Assembly: GCF_042186555.1 (NCBI RefSeq)
Contig: NC_133328.1
Coordinates: forward strand, 357,428,984 to 357,492,983
Source: Aquarana catesbeiana
Taxonomy: Eukaryota > Chordata > Amphibia > Anura > Ranidae
Reading direction: 5' to 3'
Length of the DNA: 64,000 nucleotides
Part shown: positions 1 to 11,280 of the stretch, piece by piece
Position numbering within the stretch: the first letter of the stretch is position 1
Layout of the letters: every line of letters starts with the position of its first letter
Translations under genes and position numbers: made by a program
The notes under the pieces: model-generated
Database searches by the model: none
The model's input: only the letters and a program-made list of their open reading frames with translations
Told to the model about the DNA's origin: nothing

Positions 1-1378
1 GATGAAAAAAGAAGGGAAGGGAAAAATATATGTAAAAATAGTCCCAGCATAGATATATTGGAAAAATGTGGACAGGCTACATGATATTCTTAATGGTTAA
101 TGGTAAGGACTTTTATAGGAAAAGAGGTGAGTATGCTGCACTTACCCATAGGGACAAGGCAATGGATTAGTTGGATGGCTGGTGTAAGGATTACATCTAA
201 TTGCAACACCCAATTCAATATGCTAAGAAGATAAATGAGACACAAAGCCTATATAAATGTACTGTCCAAAAAGGAAGCAATGCTTAGCCCATATAGGAGT
301 TGTAAATATTAGTGTACATACCGAGGAGAAATAGGGAAAGCATGTCGGTGTCCTGTGAATCCCTGGTGGTGTTTGGGCCGGGGATGCCGGCGCTCTTATG
401 CCCCCCAGCACACGTGCGGCGTCTGACGTCACCGCACGTGTGAGAGGACAAACAAAGCCACTGCGTATGTGCGGCTCGCCAAAGCCTCCGGGCCTACAAG
501 GTCCAGGAGGCTTAGCGGTAGTGTCGGTTGTAACGTGTGTTAACCCGTTACAGACACTGCGCTGTACTGAAGGGCTGGTGGCAGCGGTACAGTACACTGG
601 AGGTGGAAGGATCCTGAGATCACCAGATGTCGGTGGCTGGGGGCGGGCAAATGCAGATGCAATGCCCTTGAGTGTCCATACAGCCAGGTTATCCCTGTAT
701 GCTTGGGTGACAGCGTCAGGAAGAATCCGCGCCACCCACCTGGACCCACATTGAAGCCAGAAGCGGGGGGCGCTCAACGAGCCAGGCGGAGGAGTGAGAG
801 AAGGGGGGTCTGACATCCAAGGGCGCGCAGAACCTAGTGGGAGCACCCCAGGAATGGTGGAGGTGGGTGGAAACAAGCTTGGAACCTTTATGAAGCCCCG
901 AAAAAATAACGCCCGCACACCATGGGCGAAAAGCAAGGGAAAGGGGGGAAAAAACAGAGAAAGAGGGGGGAGGGATAAATGGAATGGGAAGGGGAAGAAA
1001 GAAAGAGGGGGGGAGAAAAGATGAGGGAAAAAAAGGAAGGGGGAGAGGGGCCAAGTCCGCAGCGTGTATCCTATATAGACAGGTATGACAGCTCGCAAAT
1101 TACAAAATTACATAAATACAAACACAACAATGTACAATGTAACATGAAAGAAATGAACCCTGAAGAAATATATAAATACATATAGCAAAAAAGGAGGTTG
1201 ACACTAATGTAAGCAACATAATTAGTATAAAATGAAAAAATAATAAAAAACTATCATAACTCAATGAATACCAGCTATATCCTGATCGGCCCGGGCCGGC
1301 CCTTAACGTGGGGAATACTCGTAATGGGAGGGGCATGATACACAAATTTCAATAAGAATAACTCATCAAAGCAAATAT

Positions 1379-2236
1379 TTAAAGAAATGACTTAAAACTA
1401 ATATATTCATTGAGCCCTGGGTATCTAGCAGCGTCCAGGGTGTGAATCCATTTTGTCTCCAATTGGAGTAGTTTTTGGTCGATATCGCCTCCTCTGGCGT
1501 GTACAGGGACATGCTCCAGAGCTGTGAAGCCCACAACATGAGGATCATAGTTGTGGTGATCTGCTATGTGTCGATTGATGGAGGTAGATGTCTTGTGTTT
1601 ATACAAAGGTTTGATATGGTCACGAATCCGTACATTAAATGGATGTTTGGTTTTCCCAACATAGTAACTGCCACATATACAAGTGGCCAGATATACTATG
1701 CCTATGGATTGACAGGTAACTTTATGTTTAATTTTGTGGATTTGGCCGTTTGGAAGCGGGGTTTCACGTGCGTCATAGATAAAATCGCATATGTCGCAAT
1801 TACCACAGGGAAATGTGCCAAAAGTTGTCAATGTGAAATCAGATTTAGGTGCATGATGACTGGTTATGATTTTGTCTCTTAGTGATGGAGAACGTCGATA
1901 GGTGATTTGAGGCTGGGATTTAATGTATTTCTTAATGATATTATCTGCAGTGAGAAGAGGCCAGAACTTGTTCGGGATATCTCTGACCTCGCTATGGTGT
2001 TGTGAAAACTCTGTTATCACACGGACAGGCTGGAGGCCGTCCGTGTTTTTGTTGGAATAGATTAATTTTTTCCTATCGAGTTTTTTCACTTTGTTAAAGG
2101 CTTGTTTCAACAATCTATGGCTATATCCTCTTCTTTTTAGTCTCTCATATAAATCACGAGAGGCTGCAAAGAAGTCCTTATCGTGCGAACAATTAGGTTT
2201 GATGCGGAGGTATTGGCTATATGGAATGCTATTCAA
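1379..2236 (-). CDS. PLE GIY-YIG endonuclease domain (copy A-left)
   Basis: This open frame of about 285 residues forms the C-terminal part of a PLE polyprotein. It starts with the SIPYSQYLRI linker that follows the RT. It then has a cysteine cluster (FPCGNCDICDF), which fits the zinc-binding motif before PLE endonucleases. The GIY-YIG core follows: GIVYLATCICGSYYVGKTK, then VRIRDH with the catalytic arginine region, and LQLETKWI with the acidic residue. The domain is thought to nick target DNA for retrotransposition. The frame has no internal stop but no natural start, since it should be fused to the RT upstream. It differs from the right-hand copy by seven substitutions and a one-residue indel. 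Confidence 0.85.
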   Translation of the reverse strand: MNSIPYSQYLRIKPNCSHDKDFFAASRDLYERLKRRGYSHRLLKQAFNKVKKLDRKKLIYSNKNTDGLQPVRVITEFSQHHSEVRDIPNKFWPLLTADNIIKKYIKSQPQITYRRSPSLRDKIITSHHAPKSDFTLTTFGTFPCGNCDICDFIYDARETPLPNGQIHKIKHKVTCQSIGIVYLATCICGSYYVGKTKHPFNVRIRDHIKPLYKHKTSTSINRHIADHHNYDPHVVGFTALEHVPVHARGGDIDQKLLQLETKWIHTLDAARYPGLNEYISFKSFL

Positions 2237-2946
2237 GAGTGCTTTTGGATGAGCACTTTTGGCATGAAGAATGGTGTTTCCAGATGTTTCTTTGCATACA
2301 AGGATGAGGAAAGATTACCATTTGGATCCAGTTGAATCTCCAGATCTAGAAAAGTAATCTTTCTCTGACTGCACTCCATCGTAAATTTGAGATTATATGA
2401 GTTAGTCCCTAGAGTGTCAACAAATTTCAAAAGATGTTCACGAGTACCAGACCAGAAAAAGATGACATCGTCGATATATCTGTGCCACGATACCACGTGG
2501 CACAGGAAATCAGCGAGGTCAGGTTTCCCAAAAAGTTCCCTTTCCCACCCCCCCAGGTACAGATTGGCGTAGGATGGTGCACACTTGGTGCCCATAGCTA
2601 CACCCTGTACCTGGAGGAAGTGGGAAGAGCCGAACATAAAATGATTTCGCGTCAAAATAAAGCCTAAGAGGTTGATGACAAAATGGCCGTAGGCCTCAAA
2701 TTTGGGGCCTCTTTCCTGTAATATGTTAGAGATTACTTTAATCCTGTTATTGTGAGGTATAGCATTGTACAAACTCTCTACGTCTAACGCCACCATCCAA
2801 ACATCAGACGGAAGGTGTAGATCTTCCAGAATACGTAGCAGATGTATAGTGTCTTTAACATAAGAGGGAAGAGCCACAATGTGTGGACTCAGGTATTTGT
2901 CCACAAGGGCACTTGCGTTTTCAGTGAGACTTAAACATCCTGACAC
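2233..2946 (-). pseudogene. PLE reverse transcriptase fragment (copy A-left)
   Basis: This frame encodes the central and C-terminal palm of a Penelope-type reverse transcriptase. Visible motifs are the metal-binding motif A (ALDVESLYNAIPH), motif B (GVAMGTKCAPSYANLYL) and the catalytic motif C (HRYIDDVIFFW), followed by the FLDLEI motif. The N-terminal half of the RT is missing because the copy is 5'-truncated at the palindrome centre. The frame ends early at 2233 because one base is missing near 2294. In the other copy the TTG TAT TTC AAA reading continues into the endonuclease. The fragment cannot make a working enzyme alone. The PLE assignment is firm from the YIDD motif and the linked GIY-YIG domain. 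Confidence 0.88.
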
Positions 2947-2976
2947 GATGGGACGAATGGTAATCTTTCCTCATCC

Positions 2977-3897
2977 TTGTATTTCAAAGAAACATCTGGA
3001 AACACCATTCCTCATGCCAAAAGGGCTCATCCAAAACCACTCTTGAATAGCATTCCATATAGCCAATACCTCCGCATCAAACGTAATTGTTCGCACGATA
3101 AGGACTTCTTTGCAGCCTCTCGTGATTTATATGAGAGACTAAAAAGAGGATATAGCCATAGATTGTTGAAACAAGCCTTTAACAAAGTGAAAAAACTCGA
3201 TAGGAAAAAATTAATCTATTCCAACAAAAACACGGACAGCCTCCAGCCTGTCCGTGTGATAACAGAGTTTTCACAACACCATAGCGAGGTCAGAGATATC
3301 CTGAACAAGTTCTGGCCTCTTCTCACTGCAGATAATACCATTAAGAAATACATTAAATCCCAGCCTCAGATCACCTATCGACGTTCTCCATCACTAAGAG
3401 ACAAAATCATAACCAGTCATCATGCACCTAAATCTGATTTCACATTGACAACTTTTGGCACATTTCCCTGTGGTAATTGCGACATATGCGATTTTATCTA
3501 TGACACACGTGAAACCCCGCTTCCAAGCGGCCAAATCCACAAAATTAAACATAAAGTTACCTGTCAATCCATAGGCATAGTATATCTGGCCACTTGTATA
3601 TGTGGCAGTTACTATGTTGGGAAAACCAAACATCCATTTAATGTACGGATTCGTGACCATATCAAACCTTTGTATAAACACAAGACATCTACCTCTATCA
3701 ATCGACACATAGCAGATCACCACAACTATGATCCTCATGTTGTGGGCTTCACAGCTCTGGAGCATGTCCCTGTACACGCCAGAGGAGGCGATATCGACCA
3801 AAAACTACTCCAATTGGAGACAAAATGGATACACACCCTGGACGCTACTAGATACCCAGGGCTCAATGAATATATTAGTTTTAAGTCATTTCTTTAA
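2977..3897 (+). CDS. PLE RT tail and GIY-YIG endonuclease (copy A-right)
   Basis: The frame is open for 306 residues and joins the last RT residues (YFKETSGNTIPHAK) to the complete endonuclease, showing how the two halves read in an intact element. The cysteine cluster CGNCDIC, the GIVY and YYVG halves of the GIY-YIG motif, VRIRDH and the late ETKWIHTLD acidic block are all present. No ATG starts it. Translation would have to come from an RT that is absent here, so it is a dead 5'-truncated copy. It lacks one residue in the RLKR-GYSH stretch relative to the left copy. Confidence 0.85.
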   Translation: MYFKETSGNTIPHAKRAHPKPLLNSIPYSQYLRIKRNCSHDKDFFAASRDLYERLKRGYSHRLLKQAFNKVKKLDRKKLIYSNKNTDSLQPVRVITEFSQHHSEVRDILNKFWPLLTADNTIKKYIKSQPQITYRRSPSLRDKIITSHHAPKSDFTLTTFGTFPCGNCDICDFIYDTRETPLPSGQIHKIKHKVTCQSIGIVYLATCICGSYYVGKTKHPFNVRIRDHIKPLYKHKTSTSINRHIADHHNYDPHVVGFTALEHVPVHARGGDIDQKLLQLETKWIHTLDATRYPGLNEYISFKSFL

Positions 3898-4215
3898 ATA
3901 TTTGCTTTGATGAGTTATTCTTATTGAAATTTGTGTATCATGCCCCTCCCATTACGAGTATTCCCCACGTTAAGGGCCGGCCCGGGCCAATCAGGATATA
4001 GCTGGTATTCATTGAGTTATGATAGTTTTTTATTATTTTTTCATTTTATACTAATTATGTTGCTTACATTAGTGTCAACCTCCTTTTTTGCTATATGTTT
4101 TTATATATTTCTTCAGGGTTCATTTCTTTCATGTTACATTGTACATTGTTGTGTTTGTATTTATGTAATTTTGTAATTTGCGAGCTGTCATACCTGTCTA
4201 TATTGGATACACGCT

Positions 4216-4352
4216 GCGGACTTGGCCCCTCCCCCCCTTCCTTTTTTTCCCTCATCTTTTCTCCCCCCCTCTTTCTTTCTTCCCCTTCCCATTCCATTTA
4301 TCCCTCCCCTCCCCCCTCTTTCTCTGTTTTTTTTCCCCCCTTTCCCTTGCTT
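4216..4352 (+). repeat. Pyrimidine-rich tract in the PLE 3' region (mirror at about 940-1070)
   Basis: Long C/T runs lie downstream of the PLE frame on the plus strand. The same tract appears as a G/A run on the left arm. It generates several long but meaningless open frames on both strands. Confidence 0.8.
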
Positions 4353-5867
4353 TTCGCCCATGGTGTGCGGGCGTTATTTTTTCGGGGCTTCATAAAGGTC
4401 CCAAGTTTGTTTCCACCCGCCTCCACCATTCCTGGGGTGCTCCCGCTAGGTTCTGCGCGCCCTTGGATGTCAGACCCCCCTTCTCTCACTCCTCCGCCTG
4501 GCTCGTTGAGCGCCCCCCTGCTTCTGGCTTCCGTGTGGGTCCAGGTGGGTGGCGCGGATTCTTCCTGACACTGTCACTAAAGCATACAGGGATACCCTGG
4601 CTGTATGGACACTCAAGGGCATTGCATCTGCATTTGCCCGCCCCCAGCCACCGACATCTGGTGATCTCAGGATCCTTCCACCTCCAGTGTACTGTACCAC
4701 TGCCACCAGCCCTTCAGTACAGCGCAGTGTCTGTAACGGGTTAACACACGTTACAACCGACACTACCGCTAAGCCTCCTGGACCTTGTAGGCCCGGAGGT
4801 TTTGGCGAGCCGCTCATGCGCAGTGGCTTTGTTTGTCCGCTCACACGTGCGGTGATGTCAGACGCCGCACGTGTGCTGGGGGGCATAAGAGCGCCGGCAT
4901 CCCCGGCTCAAACACCGCCAGGGATTCACAGGACACCGACATGCTTTCCCTATTTCTCCTCGGTATGTACACTAATATTTACAACTCCCATATGGGCTAA
5001 GCATTGCTTCATTTTTGGACAGTACATTTATATAGGCTTTGTGTCTCATTTATCTTCTTAGCATATTGAATTGGGTGCAATTAGATGTAATCCTTACACC
5101 AGCCATCCAACTAATCCATTGCCTTGTCACTATGGGTAAGTGCAGCATACTCACCTCTTTTCCTATAAAAGTCCTTACCATTAACCATTAAGAATATCAT
5201 GTAGCCTGTCCACATTTTTCCAATATATCTATGCTGGGACTATTTTTACATATATTTTTCCCTTCCCTTCTTTTTTCATAATTTCTAGACATTTTCTATC
5301 TAGACCCTATCATTTGATATGTGGCAGGCTCTACGTTACAAATCGATTATGTTCCAGTGTCCAGTATACAACCTTTTTAGATAAAAATTGTAAGTATTAC
5401 CTAGAGACTATGTTAGTCCAATTTTGTACCTGTAGACTTATGAGCCCTAATTGGTTTGGGGTCCATTAAAACCATCTTACTTGCTTTCTTTCTATAGAAA
5501 AATTTCCGCCTGGTCCTCCTCTTTGCCCCCTGCAGCCGCTTATCGTACCCTGCGCCTAAGGTGCGGCTCTAGGGGTTTCCTGTGCCCATCCCTGGTGACT
5601 TACAGGTAGTCATTCTTTCACCTTGTAGGTGGTCTGGCTCGGCTGGTGGGTGAGGGGTGGGTTGGCTTACCTATGTGCGTTGCGGTACTCGCTGCTGCAT
5701 TTTGGGTTGGTGCTCGTGGGTCCATGTCTGACAGCTCGCAAACATAAACTGTTCACATTTTTTTAATTTATTCACTTTTTGATTCAATCTGAGGTTAAAT
5801 ATTGTATACATTGTATTGATTGTCAAATTTCTCTTTATAGATTGTATAGTAGTGCTCTAGATATAAA

Positions 5868-5905
5868 CATCTGTCCCTGAAGAAGCCATATCTGGGAAAC
5901 ATGTA
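5868..5905 (+). other. Hammerhead-like core motif in a PLE 3' end
   Basis: CTGAAGA fits the CUGANGA half of the hammerhead core, and GGGAAAC follows 10 bases later like the GAAA half. Stem II is at best two C-G pairs and is not flush with the core, so this is probably a decayed relic. PLEs are known to carry hammerhead ribozyme motifs near their ends. Confidence 0.35.
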
Positions 5906-6135
5906 GGACTTTCAAATATCTGTCTATGGAACTGACCGCTACACTCTCTTGGCCGATTCCCGTAAAACGTCGCTACAAATGTTTTTAAATGTCTGAATTG
6001 TCCTGCACACCCTGTTTATGTGAATTTCATTTTTTCTTTTGTCTTTTTTATCAATTTTGCTAATAAAATGTTCATGTTTTTTATCTAAGCATAATTGTGT
6101 ATTTTTGGCACTGCTATAATCCTTGCACCCCTCTC

Positions 6136-6824
6136 TCCTTTACATGATTCCCATCAAAGTATTAGTCCATGAATGAACAAGGAAAAAACACCCATCTGTG
6201 AAGATGCAAGAAACCAGAAAAAGGAAAGGGAAAGATTCCATGTAGTTTCACACCCTAGCTGAGTATTATAATCCACTTACCAGATGGCGAAGACTGCTGT
6301 TACGGCAGTCTCGCCCAGCTCAGGGAAATCGGTCTCCCCAAAACCAAAGGCACAATACCGGAACAGCAGCTAGCGGTGGATAATTCTCGGGAATATGAAA
6401 CAAAAGACTTCCTTAAGTGTAATATGTACAAATAAGATGATTTATTGAAGTTAAAAAGAATCGCACTTAAATGTTGCAGTCAATTAAGAGCAGTGGAGTA
6501 TGGCATAAGAACAAATAGCGGTGTCTCCAACTGTTGAACTTCACTTCCTACGTTTGTTAGCCCATCCAAAAATCTAATGACGTCACCGTCGCAGGCTCCT
6601 CCCTACACATTTCATCACGATAGGACTTTGTTCCCTGGCCAATCCCCAGACGACGTCTTATCATGACGAAACAGCATGAGGAGAAACCAGAAAGCTGGCA
6701 ACTGGCTTCTGTTACGGGGATATCGGTTCCTGCCTCGGTGCCCACCAGTGCAGCTAATCGGTGTCCATCAGTGCAGCCTCATCAGCACACATCAGTGAAG
6801 GATAAAAATTACCTGTATGAAAAA
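6136..6824 (-). repeat. Unresolved sequence containing a PLE-terminal-like segment
   Basis: No gene is visible. On the minus strand around 6570-6680 the sequence has TGATGAAATGTGTAGGGAGG and a nearby GGGGATTGGCC. These resemble the TGACGAAACGCGTAGGGAGG and (inverted) GGCCAATCCCC of the PLE at 27090-27160. I infer a diverged end of a related PLE. The rest, 6136-6560, shows nothing I recognise. Confidence 0.45.
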
Positions 6825-7063
6825 TGTATTTATTTTTTTTTTCGAAATTTCCGATCGTTTTTTTGTTTAGCAAAAAATAAAAAACCCAGTAGTGATTAAA
6901 TACCACCAAAAGAAAGCTCTATTTGTGTGAACAAAATAACAACTTCATATGGGTACAATGTTGCATGACCACGCAATTGTCATTCAAAGTGCGACAGCGC
7001 TGAAAGCTGAAAATTGGTCTGGGCAGGAAGGGGGTATTTGTGCCTAGTAGGCAAGTGGTTGAT
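6825..7063 (-). repeat. 3' part of a CCACTT-type TTAA element
   Basis: This stretch shares ACCACCAAAAGAAAGCTCTA, then GCAATTGTCATTCAAAGTGC and the GGAAGGGGG...AAGTGGTT end with copies at 13039, 40872, 46440, 53771 and 55344. Only one end is kept. The terminal TTAA has mutated to TTGA. Confidence 0.7.
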
Positions 7064-7177
7064 AAGGAAAAAAGATACTTTGATGCTTTTCTATATTGCA
7101 GGAGCAGCTTCTAGTCCTCTGCTGCTGGTCACATATTCTAAATACAGAGTAAATATAATTAATATCAAGCTGTTTTG

Positions 7178-7367
7178 CTTGAGGTAAGTTTAGCCAAATT
7201 AGTGCACTTGCGACAGAAAATAATTGAGTACTGTCCGTTACTTTTTTTATTTGCACAAACGTACAGTTTTTCAGGACAATTATATGTTGGTGCAAATAAA
7301 AAAAAGTATGGACAGTACTCAATCTTTTCTGCTGCAAATGCACTAATACAGTTACAATCACCTCAAG
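7178..7367. repeat. Fold-back element
   Basis: An arm starting CTTGAGGT (7178) and ending ATTTGCAC (7253) is matched in reverse by GTGCAAAT (7291) to ACCTCAAG (7367), with modest divergence. The DNA could form a hairpin with about 75-base arms and a 37-base loop. No coding content. Confidence 0.7.
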
Positions 7368-7456
7368 GAACATACTGCACATATCCGCATGAAGAAGCAG
7401 TTAACCAACCTAATCACAAAGGAAGCACAGATTAGTGGTGACATCTCCTTTCTCTC

Positions 7457-7744
7457 AGCCTAGGCTCACATTGCTGCACGTTAGAAATCGTGCAAGTTCA
7501 GCTGAACTCGCACAGTTTCAACCAGGCAATGCAGTCTGACTTCGGAGGCGATTTGACAGACATCTGCATGGGTTCCTGCACAAATGTCTATACAAATCGC
7601 CCCCCGAAGTCACAAAAAGTAGTACAGAAACTACTTTTGGGAATCAGTACCGCCTCACCAATTTGGACAGTGCCATTGCTGGCAATAGCCGTTGATTTGG
7701 CATGCGACTTGACATGTCAAATTGGACCACTGTGAACCTAGGCT
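7457..7744. repeat. Short terminal-inverted-repeat element
   Basis: The left end AGCCTAGGCTCACA and right end TGTGAACCTAGGCT are inverted copies differing at one base. There is no coding potential. It is most simply a MITE. The target duplication is not clear. Confidence 0.6.
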
Positions 7745-7860
7745 CAAGATGCAAAAAGAGGAATCTCATTCCTTAGGGTCTCCGGTTTTAAAAATCTTTG
7801 TGAAAATGCAATGAACTCCTTACACAGAAGGACTTTGCAGACATATCAGGGAAAGATTAA

Positions 7861-8328
7861 AGGGTTTGTAAACCTTCGTGTTTTTTCACCTTAATGCATC
7901 CTATGCATTAAGGTAAAACACCTGGCAGTTACCGGCCCCCCAGCCCCCCGTTTTACTTACCTGAGCCCTGGAATTTCACCTGGCGGAGACGTGCTCTTCC
8001 TTTGCCCGAGGTTCTCAGTGCTTGATTGGATAAATTGATAGCAGCGCAGCCATTGGCTCCCACTGCTGTCAATCAAATCCAATGATGCTGGGCCGAGTCT
8101 GGCATTCGTGTCTATGGATGCAAATGCTGGACTCCGGAGCGAGCCTGCAAGGTAATCCCCCGGGAGAGCGCCTCTCCTAGGGGCTTATCTGATAAGAGGA
8201 GGAGCCGCAGAGGGACCCCAGAAGTCTGTGTTCGGGGCCACTCCAAACACCGTGCAAAAACTAACTGCACTGTGGAGGAAAGTATGACATGTTTGTTATT
8301 TAAAAAAAAAAATCCAACCTTTACACCT
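7861..8328 (+). repeat. TTAA-type MITE (AGGGTTTGTAAACC end)
   Basis: The left TTAA lies at 7857-7860. The right end is degraded (AACCTTTACACC). An internal perfect hairpin, CCTTAATGCAT-CCT-ATGCATTAAGG, sits at 7890-7914. I recognise this as an abundant ranid repeat. Its termini resemble the AGTGGTTGTAAACC family at 12600. Confidence 0.6.
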
Positions 8329-8339
8329 GTATAGTAAAA

Positions 8340-8790
8340 AGATAACAATTGGGAAGCAAAAGCAGTTTGTGTTTGAAATCCTAACGCCGTTGGACTCTAC
8401 CAGTATTAAACAAATTAAGAATAAATTGGAAACTTTACAAAGACAACTATAAAAAATAACTCCTCCAAAAGATGCATCAAGAGCAGATGTTGGATATAAT
8501 CCAAACAACATAAAACCAACACATCTATACCGCCTTCTATCAGTGACCTGGAATCCAATCCAGAATCCAAAGATATCCCTGGTGTAAATGCCAACCTAAC
8601 TGAAAATGTGGATAATAACCGGAACTTGAAATCATTCGTTTGTCAAACCATAAACTTTCAGAACCAGAATTAACAGTACTCTCCAAAGGCCTCACATTCT
8701 CCCCAACCACCAAATTGGATAATTATTTTCACATATGGGGGAATTGCTTAAGAGACTAAGGCTCAAAGAATATTTTCATAATAATGAAAG
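8340..8790 (+). pseudogene. PLE N-terminal region relic
   Basis: The plus strand near 8635-8755 reads IRLSNHKLSEPELTVLSKGL, then FSPTTKLDNY before a stop. Penelope-like proteins have this NLS...L...E..LL.KGL.F.P pattern upstream of the RT. The region is full of stops and frame changes, so it is an old copy. It may be the 5' half of the same element whose RT lies at 10768-11280, split by the sequence between. That link is an inference from order and orientation only. Confidence 0.55.
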
Positions 8791-10767
8791 GAATCCTATG
8801 GCAAAATGAACAGCAACTTTACAACCCCTTTCCTGCCTCCAGCACTGATGTCCCGTGACCACAGTAGTTCTGAGCATCTTGAAACACAGTATGCTATCTG
8901 GTGGATGTCTTCCCCCACTCAAGTTGCGGATGCTATTGTAACGGTGTAGTTGCCACTAGTAACAAACATCCACCGTATCACCCCGCTGCCAGACTCCCAT
9001 ATATCACTTGCAGAGACAATGAAAAGTCATTTGCTTTGTTTTGTTTTTGTTATTATTGGGGGTATAGCTTGGTTGGGAAAAGGGGTATATGGGATGCCAT
9101 AGAATAGATCACTTTTCCATCATATTTAGAAATTTCATAGATTAGCACATAATTTGAGCCTGAAGGAATGATGCACATGTGTAACAGCTAGTCTTTTTCC
9201 CTGCGTCACCATGCAGACGATTGCTTCCAGAACCTCATCTATGACTGTGTAAAAATGAGGAGATCATCTTTGACCGTGTAAGGGAGATGTTCCCAGAAAT
9301 CCTTTCCTCCTGCACAAACTTATACTGTAGCATATTAATTTCTTGTCACATCTTCTGTAAGCAAAAGAAGCCACTCTGAATAGTTTCTCATGCTGACTCT
9401 GGTTGGTTGCTGCTACTAGGTCAGAGGCCCGCAGTACCTCTCGCCAGAGGTGTAGTAGTTTAAAAGCATGTCCTGAACGGTGGACTACTGTTCCCAGCTA
9501 GCCCAACTTGCAAATTCTGTGCCCTCAGGCCACATCGATTCAACACAACTCCCCACATTCTTTCCTCTGATCCAAGACTCCTTTTCAATGACCGTGTAAT
9601 AAGGACTTTGTCAATGACTGTGTAAAGGCGAAGTTCCCTCAGACTCCCTGGCATGTCTGTCTCCACATCCAGCCCTCCACTGTGGTACACTCACCGACCT
9701 TTCTCTGCCTTGAGTCCATGATGAAGAACTTAACGGGACCGTATGTTCCAGCAGCTTCAACTGCCCCTCTACTCCAGGAATTCCTCACCAATGACCGTGT
9801 AAAAGTGAAGTTCCCTCACAGTTCTCCCCGGGCCTCCTCCTGCGATTGGCGCACTCCCCCCCCAGATGGGTTGCCCTCCTGCTGCTGTCTAGTACTCCAT
9901 TCTCCACTTCTCTCCGCCAACAACTCCCCCCAAGTGGCATGTTACCTTAGCTTATATAGGAGGCCCGCCCCCTGCCAATATCAGTTGGGGATTGGTCAGG
10001 GCTCCCACATGAGCTGCCTGCCACTCCAGTTCTAGGCCCTGCACCTCTTCCAGAACATTCTCCCTGGAAGCAGGGGAGGCGCCCCCAGAACTGGAGCACA
10101 GGTGGTCACACCCACTGCTACTCTAACCACTCCCTGCCCCCAGATCCTATGCTTTAAGCTAGGCCTGCCTAAATTTACCTGTGCTGACAGTTTCCCTAGA
10201 AAAAAATCCTATGCTAGCACCTACCTAATGGTAGAGGGTGCTACACTATTAATTGTCCTCACCTTTCTTTGTGCTGTGAACCTAACAACCTGTGGTGGGT
10301 CCAATAAGCGCTACTTCTTTATTTTGTAAGTTGCCAACTGTCTAATAAACCCATTCTGTTTTTTTATATGCTGCACTCAGAGTGGCGTTCCTTGTTTGTT
10401 ACTATTTGTACAGAGATTCCTTCACATGTCCAGGGAGCTGCCTTCTGTATGCTGCTTTTTTGCCTAGTCTGTCCCCCTTGATTACTACAACTGGGAACAT
10501 TTCCATTGCTTTGGCTCATGAACTTTGCATATTGAATTTTGCAACTTTGAATATTGCATAATATACAGGCTCATACTACATAACTAAGCTCCAATTCATA
10601 CAGAATAAACTAAATTATTAATGTATCTTAAATAGTAGAAAACTATCTTTTAAATTATTTTTTTTTTTTACACCAAAAGCATTTTATTAAAATAAATTTG
10701 ATAAAAATAAAAAAAAAAACTTATTTTTTTTTAATCATTGATTTATATCCATCCTGCTTTTCGCTGT
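8791..10767. other. Non-coding stretch with a dispersed GACCGTGTAA motif
   Basis: No gene is supported. A short phrase, (CA)ATGACYGTGTAA, recurs at 9241, 9271, 9586, 9612 and 9789, twice followed by AAGTTCCCTC. Open frames here are short and unlike any family I know. The block ends in A/T-rich sequence (10640-10750). Confidence 0.5.
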
Positions 10768-11280
10768 CTACTATTGACAAACAACTTCATACAGGAGGGC
10801 CAGAGGCATGCTACTTACTATAAAAACTGGATTATAATCCAACCCAGGATTTTACTAGGCAATTAAAAGGTTTTAACTCTGTCAACACACCTATACTCAG
10901 AACTTATGCTAATAACTGATAATCCAAAAATTGGGGACTTCTACATGTTGACCAAGATCCACAAGCCGGGAAATCCAGGCAGACCCATCACACTTGCCAA
11001 ACATATCTCAGGCCTTGTAGAAAGAATGTTAAAGCCATTAGTCATGAATGCTGCTGGTTTCCTGCTAGATACAACTGATGAACAAGATCAACAATTTACA
11101 ACAATTACCACCAAATACACTTCTAGTCACTATGGATGCCGAATTTCTGTATAGTAACATCGCTCACCAGGATTGGTTGACTGCATGTCAGATTTTTATC
11201 ATCATATGGACAGAAGGTGACAAAAATCTAAAACAATTTTACTCATTGATCAACACATTTCACCCATCAATCAAACAAGG
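10768..11280 (+). pseudogene. PLE reverse transcriptase fragment
   Basis: Two plus-strand frames give the RT fingers and motif A of a Penelope-like element. The first is FYMLTKIHKPGNPGRPITLA (10938 onward), matching the PKIHKPGNPGRPIVSG signature. The second is LPPNTLLVTMDAEFLYSNIAH (about 11106 onward), where D and LY mark motif A. A frameshift near 11090 separates them. Sequence after about 11280 switches to a Tc1 element, so the PLE was either truncated or hit there. It is a third, more diverged PLE family in this window. Confidence 0.8.

Larger units (their letters stand above)
1..2960 (-). mobile_element. Penelope-like element copy A-left (5'-truncated, runs out of window)
   Basis: Read on the minus strand, this copy starts inside the reverse transcriptase at the RPIVSG motif (about 2955), continues through the RT fingers/palm and a GIY-YIG endonuclease, and ends in a long 3' untranslated region that leaves the window at base 1. 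Everything from about 2295 down to 1 is matched in inverted orientation by 2956-5280. The inner part, about 2296-2955, has no partner and forms the loop of the palindrome. A 1-base deletion near 2294 relative to the right copy separates the RT and endonuclease frames. RT followed by a C-terminal GIY-YIG domain is diagnostic of Penelope-like elements. Confidence 0.9.
1..5280. repeat. Large palindrome formed by two PLE copies
   Basis: Bases 1-2295 are the reverse complement of about 2956-5280, with a handful of substitutions and small indels. The match runs right to base 1, so the left arm continues outside the window. The spacer of about 660 bases is RT sequence found only in the left copy. 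Confidence 0.92.
2956..6135 (+). mobile_element. Penelope-like element copy A-right (5'-truncated)
   Basis: This plus-strand copy begins at about 2956 inside the end of the RT, within a 5-base microhomology (AATGG) shared with the left copy. It encodes the endonuclease to 3897, followed by a long 3' region. The 3' part carries a pyrimidine-rich block (4216-4352), then sequence that would lie beyond the window start in the left copy (5281 onward). It includes a CTGAAGA...GGGAAAC hammerhead-like motif near 5877. It probably ends near 6135, after a run containing AATAAAA and the phrase TTTTTGGCACTGC. The 3' boundary is inferred, because no target duplication can be tested without the left flank. 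Confidence 0.75.

Noticed and set aside
398..1185. Several long open frames on both strands, mirrored at 4091-5061
   Set aside because: They lie in the purine/pyrimidine-rich PLE 3' region and have low-complexity Pro/Ser/Phe or Gly/Lys/Glu-rich products. The mirrored copies follow from the palindrome.
1475..1882. 135-codon frame opposite the PLE endonuclease (also at 3394-3801)
   Set aside because: It is the antisense shadow of a well-supported GIY-YIG frame and has no recognisable domain.
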